Shown in pieces: positions 16,850 through 25,036 of a stretch of 64,000 nt of DNA (the first letter of the stretch is position 1; every line of letters starts with the position of its first letter). A program made the position numbers and the translations under genes. A model generated the notes under the pieces. That model saw only the letters and a program-made list of their open reading frames with translations, had not been told where the DNA came from and did not search any database. Source of the stretch: Cognataquiflexum rubidum (GTDB lineage: Bacteria; Bacteroidota; Bacteroidia; Cytophagales; Cyclobacteriaceae); the NCBI RefSeq assembly GCF_022538115.1, contig NZ_JAKZAL010000012.1, positions 1 through 64,000 of the forward strand, read 5' to 3'.

Positions 16850-18628
16850 ATGCCCTTCTACTCCAAACGTGACCTTCAATTCCAGCTTTTCGAAAACCTA
16901 CAAGTACTTGACCTGACCCGGTTCAAATACTTCGAAGACCATAGTCAGGAAACCTTCCAAATGGTTTTGGAGGCAGCCGATCAGATTGCTGTGACTTCCC
17001 TTTTTCCTTTACTTACTGACATGGACAGGAATGAACCTCAGCTTATCGGAGGGAAAATCCAAGTGCATGAAGGCATGAAAAAGATTGTCCGGCAGTTTGG
17101 GCAGGATGGTTGGATCAATGCCACTTTTAGCTATGAAGAAGGCGGACAACAATTGCCGAATACCATCCATCTTGCGGCAGGGTTTATTTTTCAGGCAGCG
17201 AACTATTCCAGTTCCGTTTATCCTTTTTTGACTACAGGTGCTGCCAACCTGATCAGGACTTTTGGCAGTCAGCAATTGATCGACACCTTCACCCCAAACA
17301 TGTACAATGGTAAATGGCAGGGAACCATGGCACTTACCGAACCAGATGCCGGCTCTTCCTTAACTGACCTGAGTACAATGGCCATTCCAACTGAGAAGGA
17401 AGGGGTATTTAAATTCCAAGGCCAAAAAATATACATTTCCTGTGGAGACCATGATGCCTGTGAAAACGTCATCCACCTCATGCTCGCCCGTATCAAAGGC
17501 TCCCCGGCAGGAGTGAAAGGAATTTCTTTGTTTGTTGTTCCCCAAAAACGAGTTCCGGACAATGAACCCAATGATGTGCTTACCGAAGGAATTTACCACA
17601 AGATGGGCTACAAAGGAGCACCGATAGCCCACCTGATGATCGGATCAAATGACGGTACCGAAGGCTACCTTGTCGGGGAGGCCAATAAGGGATTGTCTTA
17701 CATGTTTCAGATGATGAATGAGGCTCGGGTCGGAGTTGGGATGAATGCTGCTGCCATTGGCACGGCTGCTTTCCAAAGTTCCCTCGCCTATGCCAAAGAG
17801 AGACCCCAAGGACGTAAAATCACCGAGAAAGATCCATCAAAACCCCAAATTCCGATCATCGGACATGCAGATGTGAAACGCATGCTACTGTTCCAAAAAT
17901 CAGTGACGGAAGGTGCACTTTCTCTTTTATTTTTTTGTGCCAAGTTGGGAGACCTGGCCCATGTTGCTGATGGAAAAGAAAAAGAAGAAGCATCACTCTT
18001 ACTTGACTTGTTAACACCTATTGCAAAGTCCTACCCTTCTGAAATGTGCTGTTTGACGACATCTGCCGCGGTACAGATTTTAGGAGGAGCTGGTTATACG
18101 ACTGACTTTCCGGTAGAGCAATATTACCGTGAGGCACGCATCCACCCCATTCACGAAGGGACGACGGGGATTCATGGATTGGACCTTTTGGGAAGAAAAG
18201 TACTGATGCAGGAGGGAAAGGCACTTCAGCTATTTGCAGCAGAAATCATGAAGACCATAGGCTCAGCCAAAGAAATAAATAACCTCATTCCATTTGCTGA
18301 GAAATTAGAGAAATACCTCCAAAGAGCCCAACAGACATGCTTCCATTTATTTGGAATAGCTTCCAAAAATCAGGAAGAATTCTTGGCAGATGCCACGCTG
18401 TACTTGGAATACATCGGCATCCTGACCATTTCTTGGCAATGGCTAAAGCAGGGAATCACTGTGCAGCATGCATTGGATGGAGGAAGTGCTGAAACTGATT
18501 TCTACCAAGGAAAACTGATGGCCATGCGCTATTTCTTCGAATACGAACTTGTCAAAATGGATGGTCTTGGCAAAAGACTGGTTTCGGATGACATGCTGAC
18601 CGTCGAGATGAAAGGGGAATGGTTTTAG
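16850..18628 (+). CDS. Acyl-CoA dehydrogenase, DmdC-like long form
   Basis: A 592-residue FAD enzyme. After an N-terminal helical domain comes the flavin/substrate region with MALTEPDAGSSLTDL and KIYISCGDHD, and the C-terminal domain with the base-bearing segment IHPIHEGTTGIHGLDLLGRK. A further C-terminal extension of about 130 residues gives the length of the 3-methylmercaptopropionyl-CoA dehydrogenase (DmdC) and FadE-like subgroup. It oxidises an acyl-CoA to its 2-enoyl form; the chain type is not clear. No other fatty-acid gene is adjacent. It begins right after the left repeat arm. Confidence 0.92.
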   Translation: MPFYSKRDLQFQLFENLQVLDLTRFKYFEDHSQETFQMVLEAADQIAVTSLFPLLTDMDRNEPQLIGGKIQVHEGMKKIVRQFGQDGWINATFSYEEGGQQLPNTIHLAAGFIFQAANYSSSVYPFLTTGAANLIRTFGSQQLIDTFTPNMYNGKWQGTMALTEPDAGSSLTDLSTMAIPTEKEGVFKFQGQKIYISCGDHDACENVIHLMLARIKGSPAGVKGISLFVVPQKRVPDNEPNDVLTEGIYHKMGYKGAPIAHLMIGSNDGTEGYLVGEANKGLSYMFQMMNEARVGVGMNAAAIGTAAFQSSLAYAKERPQGRKITEKDPSKPQIPIIGHADVKRMLLFQKSVTEGALSLLFFCAKLGDLAHVADGKEKEEASLLLDLLTPIAKSYPSEMCCLTTSAAVQILGGAGYTTDFPVEQYYREARIHPIHEGTTGIHGLDLLGRKVLMQEGKALQLFAAEIMKTIGSAKEINNLIPFAEKLEKYLQRAQQTCFHLFGIASKNQEEFLADATLYLEYIGILTISWQWLKQGITVQHALDGGSAETDFYQGKLMAMRYFFEYELVKMDGLGKRLVSDDMLTVEMKGEWF

Positions 18629-18766
18629 GGTTTCATATTGGAATAACCAAATTTCAAAGCAATAATGATCATTTTGATCAATCAATTTTTAGCCCGTTCA
18701 AGCCAAAAGTATATCTGCTGGAATTTCAATATACATGTGAAAGTTTATGTTTGAGGTCTTAATCTT

Positions 18767-19585
18767 TCATTTCAATTTCTTTACAGATAGCCTATGTCCC
18801 AAAAGGGATTTCATTTGGGTAATCGCCATTTGGTTCAGGTGTACAAGTCTCACCGGTTGTGCCATTCCCTGATGGATCAAAAGTGCGTTGGTACTTTCCA
18901 TATTAGATAAAACCACCAGTTGTTCAATAGTTGCAAAATCCCGGATATTTCCTTTTTCTTCAGGATTTTCATCGCGCCACTGCTTAGCGGTTTTCCCAAA
19001 AAGAGCCATATTCAACACATCCGCTTCAGTGGCATAGATGAATGATGCTTGTTGTTTACTGATTTCAGTAGGAATCAGATTTTCTTTGATAGCATCTGTA
19101 TGGATGTGATAATTGATCTTGGATAGGGTGCGCTGGAAATTCCATTCAAGTTTAAGCAGGTTGTTTTCTTCTTGCTTAAGTCTTTTATATTCCTGGATAA
19201 GATATACTTTGAATTCAGCACTAATCCACATTCCAAATTCAAAGGCAATATCAATATGTGCGTAAGTACCTCCATATCTACCAGATGTAGCTTTTAAACC
19301 AATGGCATTTGTTTTTTCATTCCACTCTTTGACGCTAATTTTATAATTATTTAAACCTGCTTCACTTCTAATTGTGGCGAATTCGCCATAATTAAAATTT
19401 GGGTTATTTACAGACTCCCAAATACCAAGGAACTCAACAGTATTTCTATTCCTTAGCCAGTCAGAAATAAAAAAATCTCCGTCTTTGGCTTTCAGCATAT
19501 CAGTAAGAGAAATATATTCTCCTTCCTTTTCAAGAGAAATAGTTACATCAGTACCTTTAATATTTAGTGTCTTTTTCTTTACCAT
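18767..19585 (-). CDS. KilA-N domain protein
   Basis: A 272-residue protein. Residues 1-115 form a KilA-N DNA-binding domain (ISLTDMLKAKDGDFFISDWLRNRNTVEFLGIWE; RYGGTYAHIDIAFEFGMWIS; FKVYLIQEYKRL). The C-terminal half contains an ATEADVLNMALFGKTAKQWR segment common in bacterial chromosomal KilA-N proteins. The domain comes from phages and large DNA viruses. This gene stands alone with no other phage gene, so it is a domesticated or stranded accessory gene. Confidence 0.92.
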   Translation of the reverse strand: MVKKKTLNIKGTDVTISLEKEGEYISLTDMLKAKDGDFFISDWLRNRNTVEFLGIWESVNNPNFNYGEFATIRSEAGLNNYKISVKEWNEKTNAIGLKATSGRYGGTYAHIDIAFEFGMWISAEFKVYLIQEYKRLKQEENNLLKLEWNFQRTLSKINYHIHTDAIKENLIPTEISKQQASFIYATEADVLNMALFGKTAKQWRDENPEEKGNIRDFATIEQLVVLSNMESTNALLIHQGMAQPVRLVHLNQMAITQMKSLLGHRLSVKKLK

Positions 19586-19984
19586 ATCAATCGCTAAAAC
19601 TTTCAGTGATTATGATTTCGGGATTCAGGGATTTTACCCTGACGATTTTCTTTTTAAATCCTTGGTCTTTCTCTCCTTCAGGAGCCGGGGTTTATTGAAA
19701 TTAATTTGTTAATATATTAGTAAACATACTGCCTTCAAATTAATAATCCAATTTGATTTCAGTACTATTTGAGATCATTAGTTTTAAAAAATCTGTCACT
19801 TGAAAAAAGCTTTTTACACGGACCTTTTTTTATTTAGATGTTGACAAAAGGTTTTCTTTTACAGTTAAAAAATGCTGCCAAAACACAAAAAAGCCATGAG
19901 GACTTTTTTCTCTCATGGCTGGTATTTTCCGGTTTTAAAACAAGGCATTTGCTTATAACCAACACTTATCAGTTTAGACTTTTT
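19586..19984. other. Intergenic spacer
   Basis: About 400 AT-rich bases between two minus-strand genes. It holds the promoter region of the KilA-N gene at its left end and a terminator for the barrel gene at 19886-19920. Nothing else is recognisable. Confidence 0.6.
19886..19920 (-). terminator. Terminator of the outer-membrane barrel gene
   Basis: AGCCATGAG at 19892-19900 pairs with CTCATGGCT at 19912-19920. On the minus strand the stem is followed by a run of Ts. Confidence 0.75.
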
Positions 19985-20521
19985 TTAGAAATTAAATCCT
20001 ACACCTAGGGAAATGGAGTTCATCAAGCCATCCCTATAAAAGCTATTGGCAAGGTATGCAAACTCATAATCAAAGTTCAGAAATGCCTTTTCACTCATGG
20101 GATATTTGATTCCGGCTCCGAGACCTGCGATGATTCCGGAATCCTTTGCTGTGATGGTAGTAGATTGACCTGCTCTTTCAATGTCGGAAAACTGAACACC
20201 GATAACACCTTTGAGATAGGGCCTTAAATTTCCCTCTCCAAAATAGAATTTTGGAACAAATGCAATAGGCAAAGTATTTACAGTATAATCTGTATTTGTA
20301 CTCGAGCCTGTCACACTGACATATCCAAAATGAAGACCGTAGGACACGGCACTTCCTACAGGCTGATAATCATACAGGAGGTTTATCCTATACCCGGATG
20401 CACTGGCATCTGTTCCCTCAATGTTGGTAAATACATATCCACCGCCTACAGATAGACTACTTACCTGTGCATACAATGCAAAAGGCAGTAAAAACAACAA
20501 ACTAAGAATTAACTTTTTCAT
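19985..20521 (-). CDS. Outer-membrane beta-barrel protein
   Basis: A 178-residue protein with a signal peptide (MKKLILSLLFLLPFALYAQ). It shows alternating strand patterns of an eight-stranded OmpA/OmpX-like barrel (SLSVGGGYVFTNIEG, SGYRINLLYDYQPVG, IIAGLGAGIKYPMSEKAFLNFDYEF) and a C-terminus of aromatic type (SLGVGFNF) used by the BAM machinery. Role unknown; such small barrels act in adhesion or membrane stability. It is monocistronic. Confidence 0.85.
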   Translation of the reverse strand: MKKLILSLLFLLPFALYAQVSSLSVGGGYVFTNIEGTDASASGYRINLLYDYQPVGSAVSYGLHFGYVSVTGSSTNTDYTVNTLPIAFVPKFYFGEGNLRPYLKGVIGVQFSDIERAGQSTTITAKDSGIIAGLGAGIKYPMSEKAFLNFDYEFAYLANSFYRDGLMNSISLGVGFNF

Positions 20522-20746
20522 GACAGCCGAGGTTTAAATTTTGGTTAAAATCATATACTAATATACCCATAACTGCTTCTTGATTATTGCACGTAACCGT
20601 CTAAAAAAGCTCCTTTTTGAAGCAAAATGAAAAATAAAATATAATAAGTGACATGTACCTATCGGGATTCTCGCTTACCTCAAGTACATCATTTGAAACA
20701 CAAAAAATCAAGTCCAGATTTTATTCACAGTCCCTAATATATAAGC

Positions 20747-21838
20747 TCAAAAATTGCTAAATACAGCTTTTTCTAGATTTTTTCGGGCTTCGATTACAAA
20801 TCCACTTTCTCCAAAATCCAGTTCCGGCAATTGGATCACCTGATCAAACCCTGATTCTTCCCCACCTTCTCCCGAGGTGATCAGGACTGTTTTTTTTCTG
20901 TGTTTTTTTGCCAATTGTAACAGTTCATAACTTCCTTTTCCTGAAGCGGATTGGGAGTCATACCTGCCTTCTCCTGTGATGATGATATCCGCTGATTTGA
21001 TCTTGAATTCGATACCGACTTTTTCAAAAAACCATTTTGCGCCCATCTCTATCTTCACCGGAAAAAAGAATGAAAGCCCAAAGGCAATTCCTCCCGCAGC
21101 ACCAAAACTTTCTTTGTCTGCCAATTGCTTTCCTGATTTTTTGGCCATCAATTCCAATGCCTTGGAACAATCCTTTTCAAACTTTTCCAGATCCTCTAAT
21201 TTCAATCCCTTTTGGGGACCAAAAACCGGAATAGCACCTGAGGGTCCGAAAAAATGGTTGTTCACATCACAGAGGCAGGTAAATTTTAAGTTTGGTTTTG
21301 GTATCGGGCTTTGTATAAATCGGATTTTGGAAATAAAACCTTCTGAAAAAACCGGGATTTCCCTTCCTTTTTCATCCAAAAACAAAAAACCCAAACCTCT
21401 CAGAATCCCGATCCCCATATCAACTGTCGCACTTCCTCCCAATCCCAAAATGATATGTTCGGCACCGGAGTCTGCAGCCTTTTTGATCAGTCCCCCAGTT
21501 CCGAATGTGCTTGTAATCCAAGGATTTCGCTCGTGAGGTTTTAATGATTTGATTCCGGAAACGGTGGAAACATCCAGGTAAGCTGTCTTTTGCCCAGGAT
21601 CAAAAAAGTAAAATCCCTGCATCGGCCTTCCTAAAGGATCTAAGGCAATTTCGAAAACCTGCTTCAGGTTCAAGGCCTTTCCCAATAAAAAACAAGTTCC
21701 ATCCCCACCATCCGCTATTGGGCAAAGCACCACCTCCGCGTCCGGAATCTTGCTCAAAATCGCACTCCCGATAATCTCCGCCGCTTCGTCAGCTTCAATC
21801 GTTCCTTTGAAAGCATTTGGGGCGATGAGGAGGTTCAT
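20747..21838 (-). CDS. glxK: Glycerate kinase, GlxK/GarK type
   Basis: A 363-residue kinase of the type I bacterial glycerate 2-kinase family. Marks are MNLLIAPNAFKGTIEADEAA at the start, PIADGGDGT, GLGGSATVDMGIGILRGLG and ITGEGRYDSQSASGKGS. It phosphorylates D-glycerate with ATP, linking glyoxylate or serine-type carbon to glycolysis. No tartronate or glyoxylate genes are near. The gene begins at the edge of the right repeat arm. Confidence 0.93.
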   Translation of the reverse strand: MNLLIAPNAFKGTIEADEAAEIIGSAILSKIPDAEVVLCPIADGGDGTCFLLGKALNLKQVFEIALDPLGRPMQGFYFFDPGQKTAYLDVSTVSGIKSLKPHERNPWITSTFGTGGLIKKAADSGAEHIILGLGGSATVDMGIGILRGLGFLFLDEKGREIPVFSEGFISKIRFIQSPIPKPNLKFTCLCDVNNHFFGPSGAIPVFGPQKGLKLEDLEKFEKDCSKALELMAKKSGKQLADKESFGAAGGIAFGLSFFFPVKIEMGAKWFFEKVGIEFKIKSADIIITGEGRYDSQSASGKGSYELLQLAKKHRKKTVLITSGEGGEESGFDQVIQLPELDFGESGFVIEARKNLEKAVFSNF

Positions 21839-22182
21839 TGTTCGGGGAAGTAGGGGTTGTAATTGTTATTATGGTTGTATTTGTTGTAGTAGTTGTAATG
21901 GTTGTAGTGGTTGTAATGGTTGTCTGCTCCGCGTTATCAAGTTGTCAGGCTGTCAAGTTCTCTTTGGCCTTTCCCAACCCGACAACAGCTTTTGCGGAAA
22001 ACTTGATAACATCTTGCGGACAACCTGACAACCCTATTTCCTCCCAACAATTACAACACGAAGGTTACAACAATTACAACTATTTTTCTTAACCTGACAA
22101 CAGCTTTTGCGGACAACCTGACAACATTTTCATCCCCAACTAGACAACAGCTTTTGCGGACAACCGGACAACCCTTTCAGGA
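21839..22182. repeat. GTTGTAATGG / ACAACCTGACAAC repeat spacer, right arm
   Basis: The left part is a GGTTGTAAT-type tract with a nine-base period at about 21880-21930. The right part contains three copies of a block with CAGCTTTTGCGGA followed by CAACCTGACAAC-like text. Overall it is the inverse of the spacer at 16531-16849. Confidence 0.75.
22030..22087 (-). repeat. 58-bp inverted repeat, right copy
   Basis: Inverted partner of 16635-16692 with one mismatch. It lies between the glycerate kinase and the alanine symporter genes, both on the minus strand. Confidence 0.9.
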
Positions 22183-23532
22183 CTACTTCCCTTTCATCCT
22201 TGCAAAATAATCCTTAGTAGCTGCTTTGACTTTTGGTGCAAGGTAAATCGTCGAAATCATCGTCGGAATGGCCATGATGGCATACATTCCATCAATAAAA
22301 CTCACAACCACTTCAAGTGATACTACTGCTCCGGCGACAATGGTCACCAGATAAAAGTAATTGTAGTAATTTGCTTTTTCTGCTCCAAAAAGGTAATTGA
22401 AGCATTTGTGACCATAATAGGAATAGGTGAACATGGTAGAAAGCGCAAAGACCAAAACCGCCAACATCAGCAGGTACTTTCCAACTCCCGGAAGTCCCAT
22501 TTCAAATGCCTGCAGCGTCAATTGTACGCCATTATTTTCACTTGTTTCCCATACACCTGTCAGCAAAATCACAAAGGCAGTCAACGTACAGACCACTACA
22601 GTGTCAATAAATGGACCCAACATCGCAATCAAACCTTCACGTACGGGTTCGTTGTTTTTGGAAGCGCCATGAACCATTGGAGCTGTTCCAATTCCCGCTT
22701 CATTAGAAAACGCAGCCCTTCTTGCTCCAATCACCATCACCGCACCGACGGCACCACCCATGACTGCATTTCCGGTAAATGCATCTTCTACAATCAACCA
22801 AAGCATTTCAGGAACTTGTCCAAAGTATTTGAAAACTATCAACATGACAGTTCCAAAATAAAGTATAACCATGAATGGAACCAACTTAGATGCCACTGCA
22901 GCGATTCTTTGAATTCCTCCCAAAATCACAATAGCAACAAGGATCATCATAACGATTCCAATTATCCATTTGGTCGGCTCACCGCTATCCAAACCGTAGG
23001 GTTCCAACATCACTGACCGGAACACTGCCGTCAATTGGTTCGCCTGAAAAATGGAAAGCAATCCCAATATTCCAGCCACGCAAAAAAGTACTGCAAGTGG
23101 CTTCCATTTTTTGCCCATACCATGTTCTATCACGTACATCGGGCCACCCTGGACCACTCCCGCTGTATCTTTTCCCCTGTACATAATGGCGAGACTACAT
23201 GTAAAATATTTGGTAGCCATACCCACAAAAGCTGACATCCACATCCAAAAAATAGCACCCGGACCGCCCATATTGATGGCGATGGCTACACCACTGATAT
23301 TTCCCATACCAACTGTAGCGGCAATTGCAGCAGAAAGGGCTTGTTGGGAAGAAATCTGACCGGGCATATTCTGATTGTCATACTTCCCACGGACAACTTT
23401 GAGCGCATGACCAAAATACCTGAAAGGCACAAAACCTGAATAAATAAACAAAATCAAGCCTCCGCCCATCAGCAAAGCGAGCATCGGTATGTCCCAGATC
23501 CAGTTGCTGAAGTTAATTATAAAATCTCCCAT
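22183..23532 (-). CDS. Alanine or glycine:cation symporter, AGCS family
   Basis: A 449-residue membrane protein of the alanine/glycine:Na+ symporter family. Family signatures are AALSAAIAATVGMGNISGVAIAI in spirit (QALSAAIAATVGMGNISGVA), GGPGAIFWMWMSAFVGMATKY and RRAAFSNEAGIGTAPMVHGAS. It imports a small neutral amino acid with Na+ or H+ across the inner membrane. It is transcribed alone. Confidence 0.95.
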   Translation of the reverse strand: MGDFIINFSNWIWDIPMLALLMGGGLILFIYSGFVPFRYFGHALKVVRGKYDNQNMPGQISSQQALSAAIAATVGMGNISGVAIAINMGGPGAIFWMWMSAFVGMATKYFTCSLAIMYRGKDTAGVVQGGPMYVIEHGMGKKWKPLAVLFCVAGILGLLSIFQANQLTAVFRSVMLEPYGLDSGEPTKWIIGIVMMILVAIVILGGIQRIAAVASKLVPFMVILYFGTVMLIVFKYFGQVPEMLWLIVEDAFTGNAVMGGAVGAVMVIGARRAAFSNEAGIGTAPMVHGASKNNEPVREGLIAMLGPFIDTVVVCTLTAFVILLTGVWETSENNGVQLTLQAFEMGLPGVGKYLLMLAVLVFALSTMFTYSYYGHKCFNYLFGAEKANYYNYFYLVTIVAGAVVSLEVVVSFIDGMYAIMAIPTMISTIYLAPKVKAATKDYFARMKGK

Positions 23533-23868
23533 GTGTTGTGGTATAAATGAATGGGCATATTAAAAGCATTTTTTGGGAAATACAAATGGATATGGTCTCA
23601 ATGGAGTTTCCACCGATTCTGTTACCATCTGTGATTCCCAAAGACAAGAATAAACTACATTTAAAAATGGCAGGCTATTATAAACAAAAATATGAGCTAC
23701 CCAATCAAAGCTTTTTTAAGTAGGCCTCTTTCAGGTAGCTCAGTTTTAAATAGATATTTGGATAAGGCTAAAAATCCAAAATTAGAAAATTGCGATTTTT
23801 GACAATATCCAAGTGAAGCTTAATAAGATTTTACACATGAGATAGGTAAATTGATAGTCAGAAGATCC
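23533..23868. other. Intergenic spacer with 9-bp inverted repeat
   Basis: TGAGCTACC at 23693-23701 and GGTAGCTCA at 23734-23742 form an inverted repeat with a 32-base loop. It may be a weak terminator for the downstream minus-strand genes or a protein site. Nothing else stands out. Confidence 0.5.
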
Positions 23869-24372
23869 TTACTCCAGCCATTCCTCAGGGACCACTGCAT
23901 ATCCCAATTGCCGCAAGACATCTGCTTCATTGTAAAAGGTAAGGCTTCTTTTAATTTTACCGTTTTCTATCAAATAGTTTGTATTGGCCCAGATGGTAGC
24001 TGTTCCGATGCTGTCTTTGTAATGTATTTCCAGTTCCGCCCAATTAGCTACCCAATCTCCCTTGCTGTCACCGTCCGGGATGGATACAGAGGCAAATCTA
24101 GAACGGTTATATTTTATTTTTTCATACAGGTTTTCAACATTCCATTGCCAGTTTGCAATGGCTTCCATTTTACCGATAGAATCTCCAAAAGAAGGCCCCA
24201 ATCCAAGATAGTTCGTATCCAGATAGTTTCCCATGGATTCAAAATCCAGGGATTCAACTGCGTGAATGTAATTTTTCACCAGTTCAATATTTTCTTGATG
24301 CTGTTTTTCATTGTTGGGTGAACAGGAAAACAAACCAATTGTCAATGCCGTGAGTATGATCAGATTTTTCAT
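23869..24372 (-). CDS. Lipoprotein with NTF2-like (SnoaL) domain
   Basis: A 167-residue lipoprotein (MKNLIILTALTIGLFSC, Cys17). The mature part has a SnoaL/NTF2-like pattern (VKNYIHAVESLDFESMGNYLDTNYLGLGPSFGD and a strand-rich second half with TATIWANTNYLIENGKI). Possible small-molecule binding; no catalytic role can be assigned. The glycine-zipper gene lies 14 bases upstream on the same strand, so they probably share a transcript with the arylsulfatase region upstream or form a two-gene unit. Confidence 0.85.
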   Translation of the reverse strand: MKNLIILTALTIGLFSCSPNNEKQHQENIELVKNYIHAVESLDFESMGNYLDTNYLGLGPSFGDSIGKMEAIANWQWNVENLYEKIKYNRSRFASVSIPDGDSKGDWVANWAELEIHYKDSIGTATIWANTNYLIENGKIKRSLTFYNEADVLRQLGYAVVPEEWLE

Positions 24373-24386
24373 TTTTCTCGTTTTAA

Positions 24387-24944
24387 TTATTTGACGGTGT
24401 ATCCTTTACCTTCTATGCAGACAGAGAAAGCTTTCTTGAATTTATCTTTTGCGGCCTGTTCTGTTGCCGTAGCATTTGCTTGTGCCTGTTGGTTCTGTTG
24501 GGCCTGCATCTGCCTTCCTTGCCTTATTCCCCGCATAGCTCCTGCGGTGGCTCCTATGGCAGCACCTTTACCTGCATCACCTGCGATTGCGCCAATGGCA
24601 GCACCTGCCGCTGCACCTTTTGCTGCACCCACTACCGCTCCGCCTGTGGGACCTGTTGATTGCTGAACTTCTACCTTTGGAAGGTTCAATGGATCTACAC
24701 CCGATTGCTCCATCGCCCATTGGTAGCATTCATATTCATCTTGCTTTTGCTTATTCTGACTTTGTCCTTTGGATGGGTAAATAAACAGACCCAAGCCCTG
24801 CGAAATCTGATTATAGGTCATCTTGGTCGTATCGGGAACCGATTGAGTCATGGGAACCTGCGCATAAAGGTTTTGACCAAACGAAAGCAAAACCATCAGG
24901 AATACAGTCCCGACAAATACATTTAGCTTATTTCTCTTTTTCAT
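24387..24944 (-). CDS. Secreted glycine-zipper protein
   Basis: One hundred and eighty-five residues from the ATG at 24944 (a TTG at 24962 is open upstream). A signal peptide (FVGTVFLMVLLSFGQNLYAQ) precedes a polar stretch and then a glycine/alanine zipper with GGAVVGAAKGAAAGAAIGA and GAIAGDAGKGAAIGATAGA. A Gln/Ala-rich segment (QMQAQQNQQAQANATA) follows, ending in a Cys-containing tail. Glycine zippers of this type insert in or pack against membranes, as in the YMGG/Rick_17kDa families. The function is probably envelope-structural. It shares its operon with the NTF2-like lipoprotein. Confidence 0.85.
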   Translation of the reverse strand: MKKRNKLNVFVGTVFLMVLLSFGQNLYAQVPMTQSVPDTTKMTYNQISQGLGLFIYPSKGQSQNKQKQDEYECYQWAMEQSGVDPLNLPKVEVQQSTGPTGGAVVGAAKGAAAGAAIGAIAGDAGKGAAIGATAGAMRGIRQGRQMQAQQNQQAQANATATEQAAKDKFKKAFSVCIEGKGYTVK

Positions 24945-25036
24945 TTTGATATTATTTTTCAATTAAAATAATTTAGGAAATTTGATCAGATTAAGAATTT
25001 TAGAAATGGCCGAGTTAAGAATACTCGGGCCATTTG

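Noticed and set aside
18767-19585. KilA-N gene as sign of a prophage
   Set aside because: No integrase, structural or replication phage gene lies nearby; single KilA-N genes are common in chromosomes.
20585-20605. A further TetR half-site (GTAACCGTCTA) near the barrel gene at 19985
   Set aside because: The left arm is TGCAC rather than TAGAC, so no palindrome is formed.
23693-23742. TGAGCTACC inverted repeat as a tRNA-like or riboswitch structure
   Set aside because: There is only one stem with a long loop and no further conserved elements.
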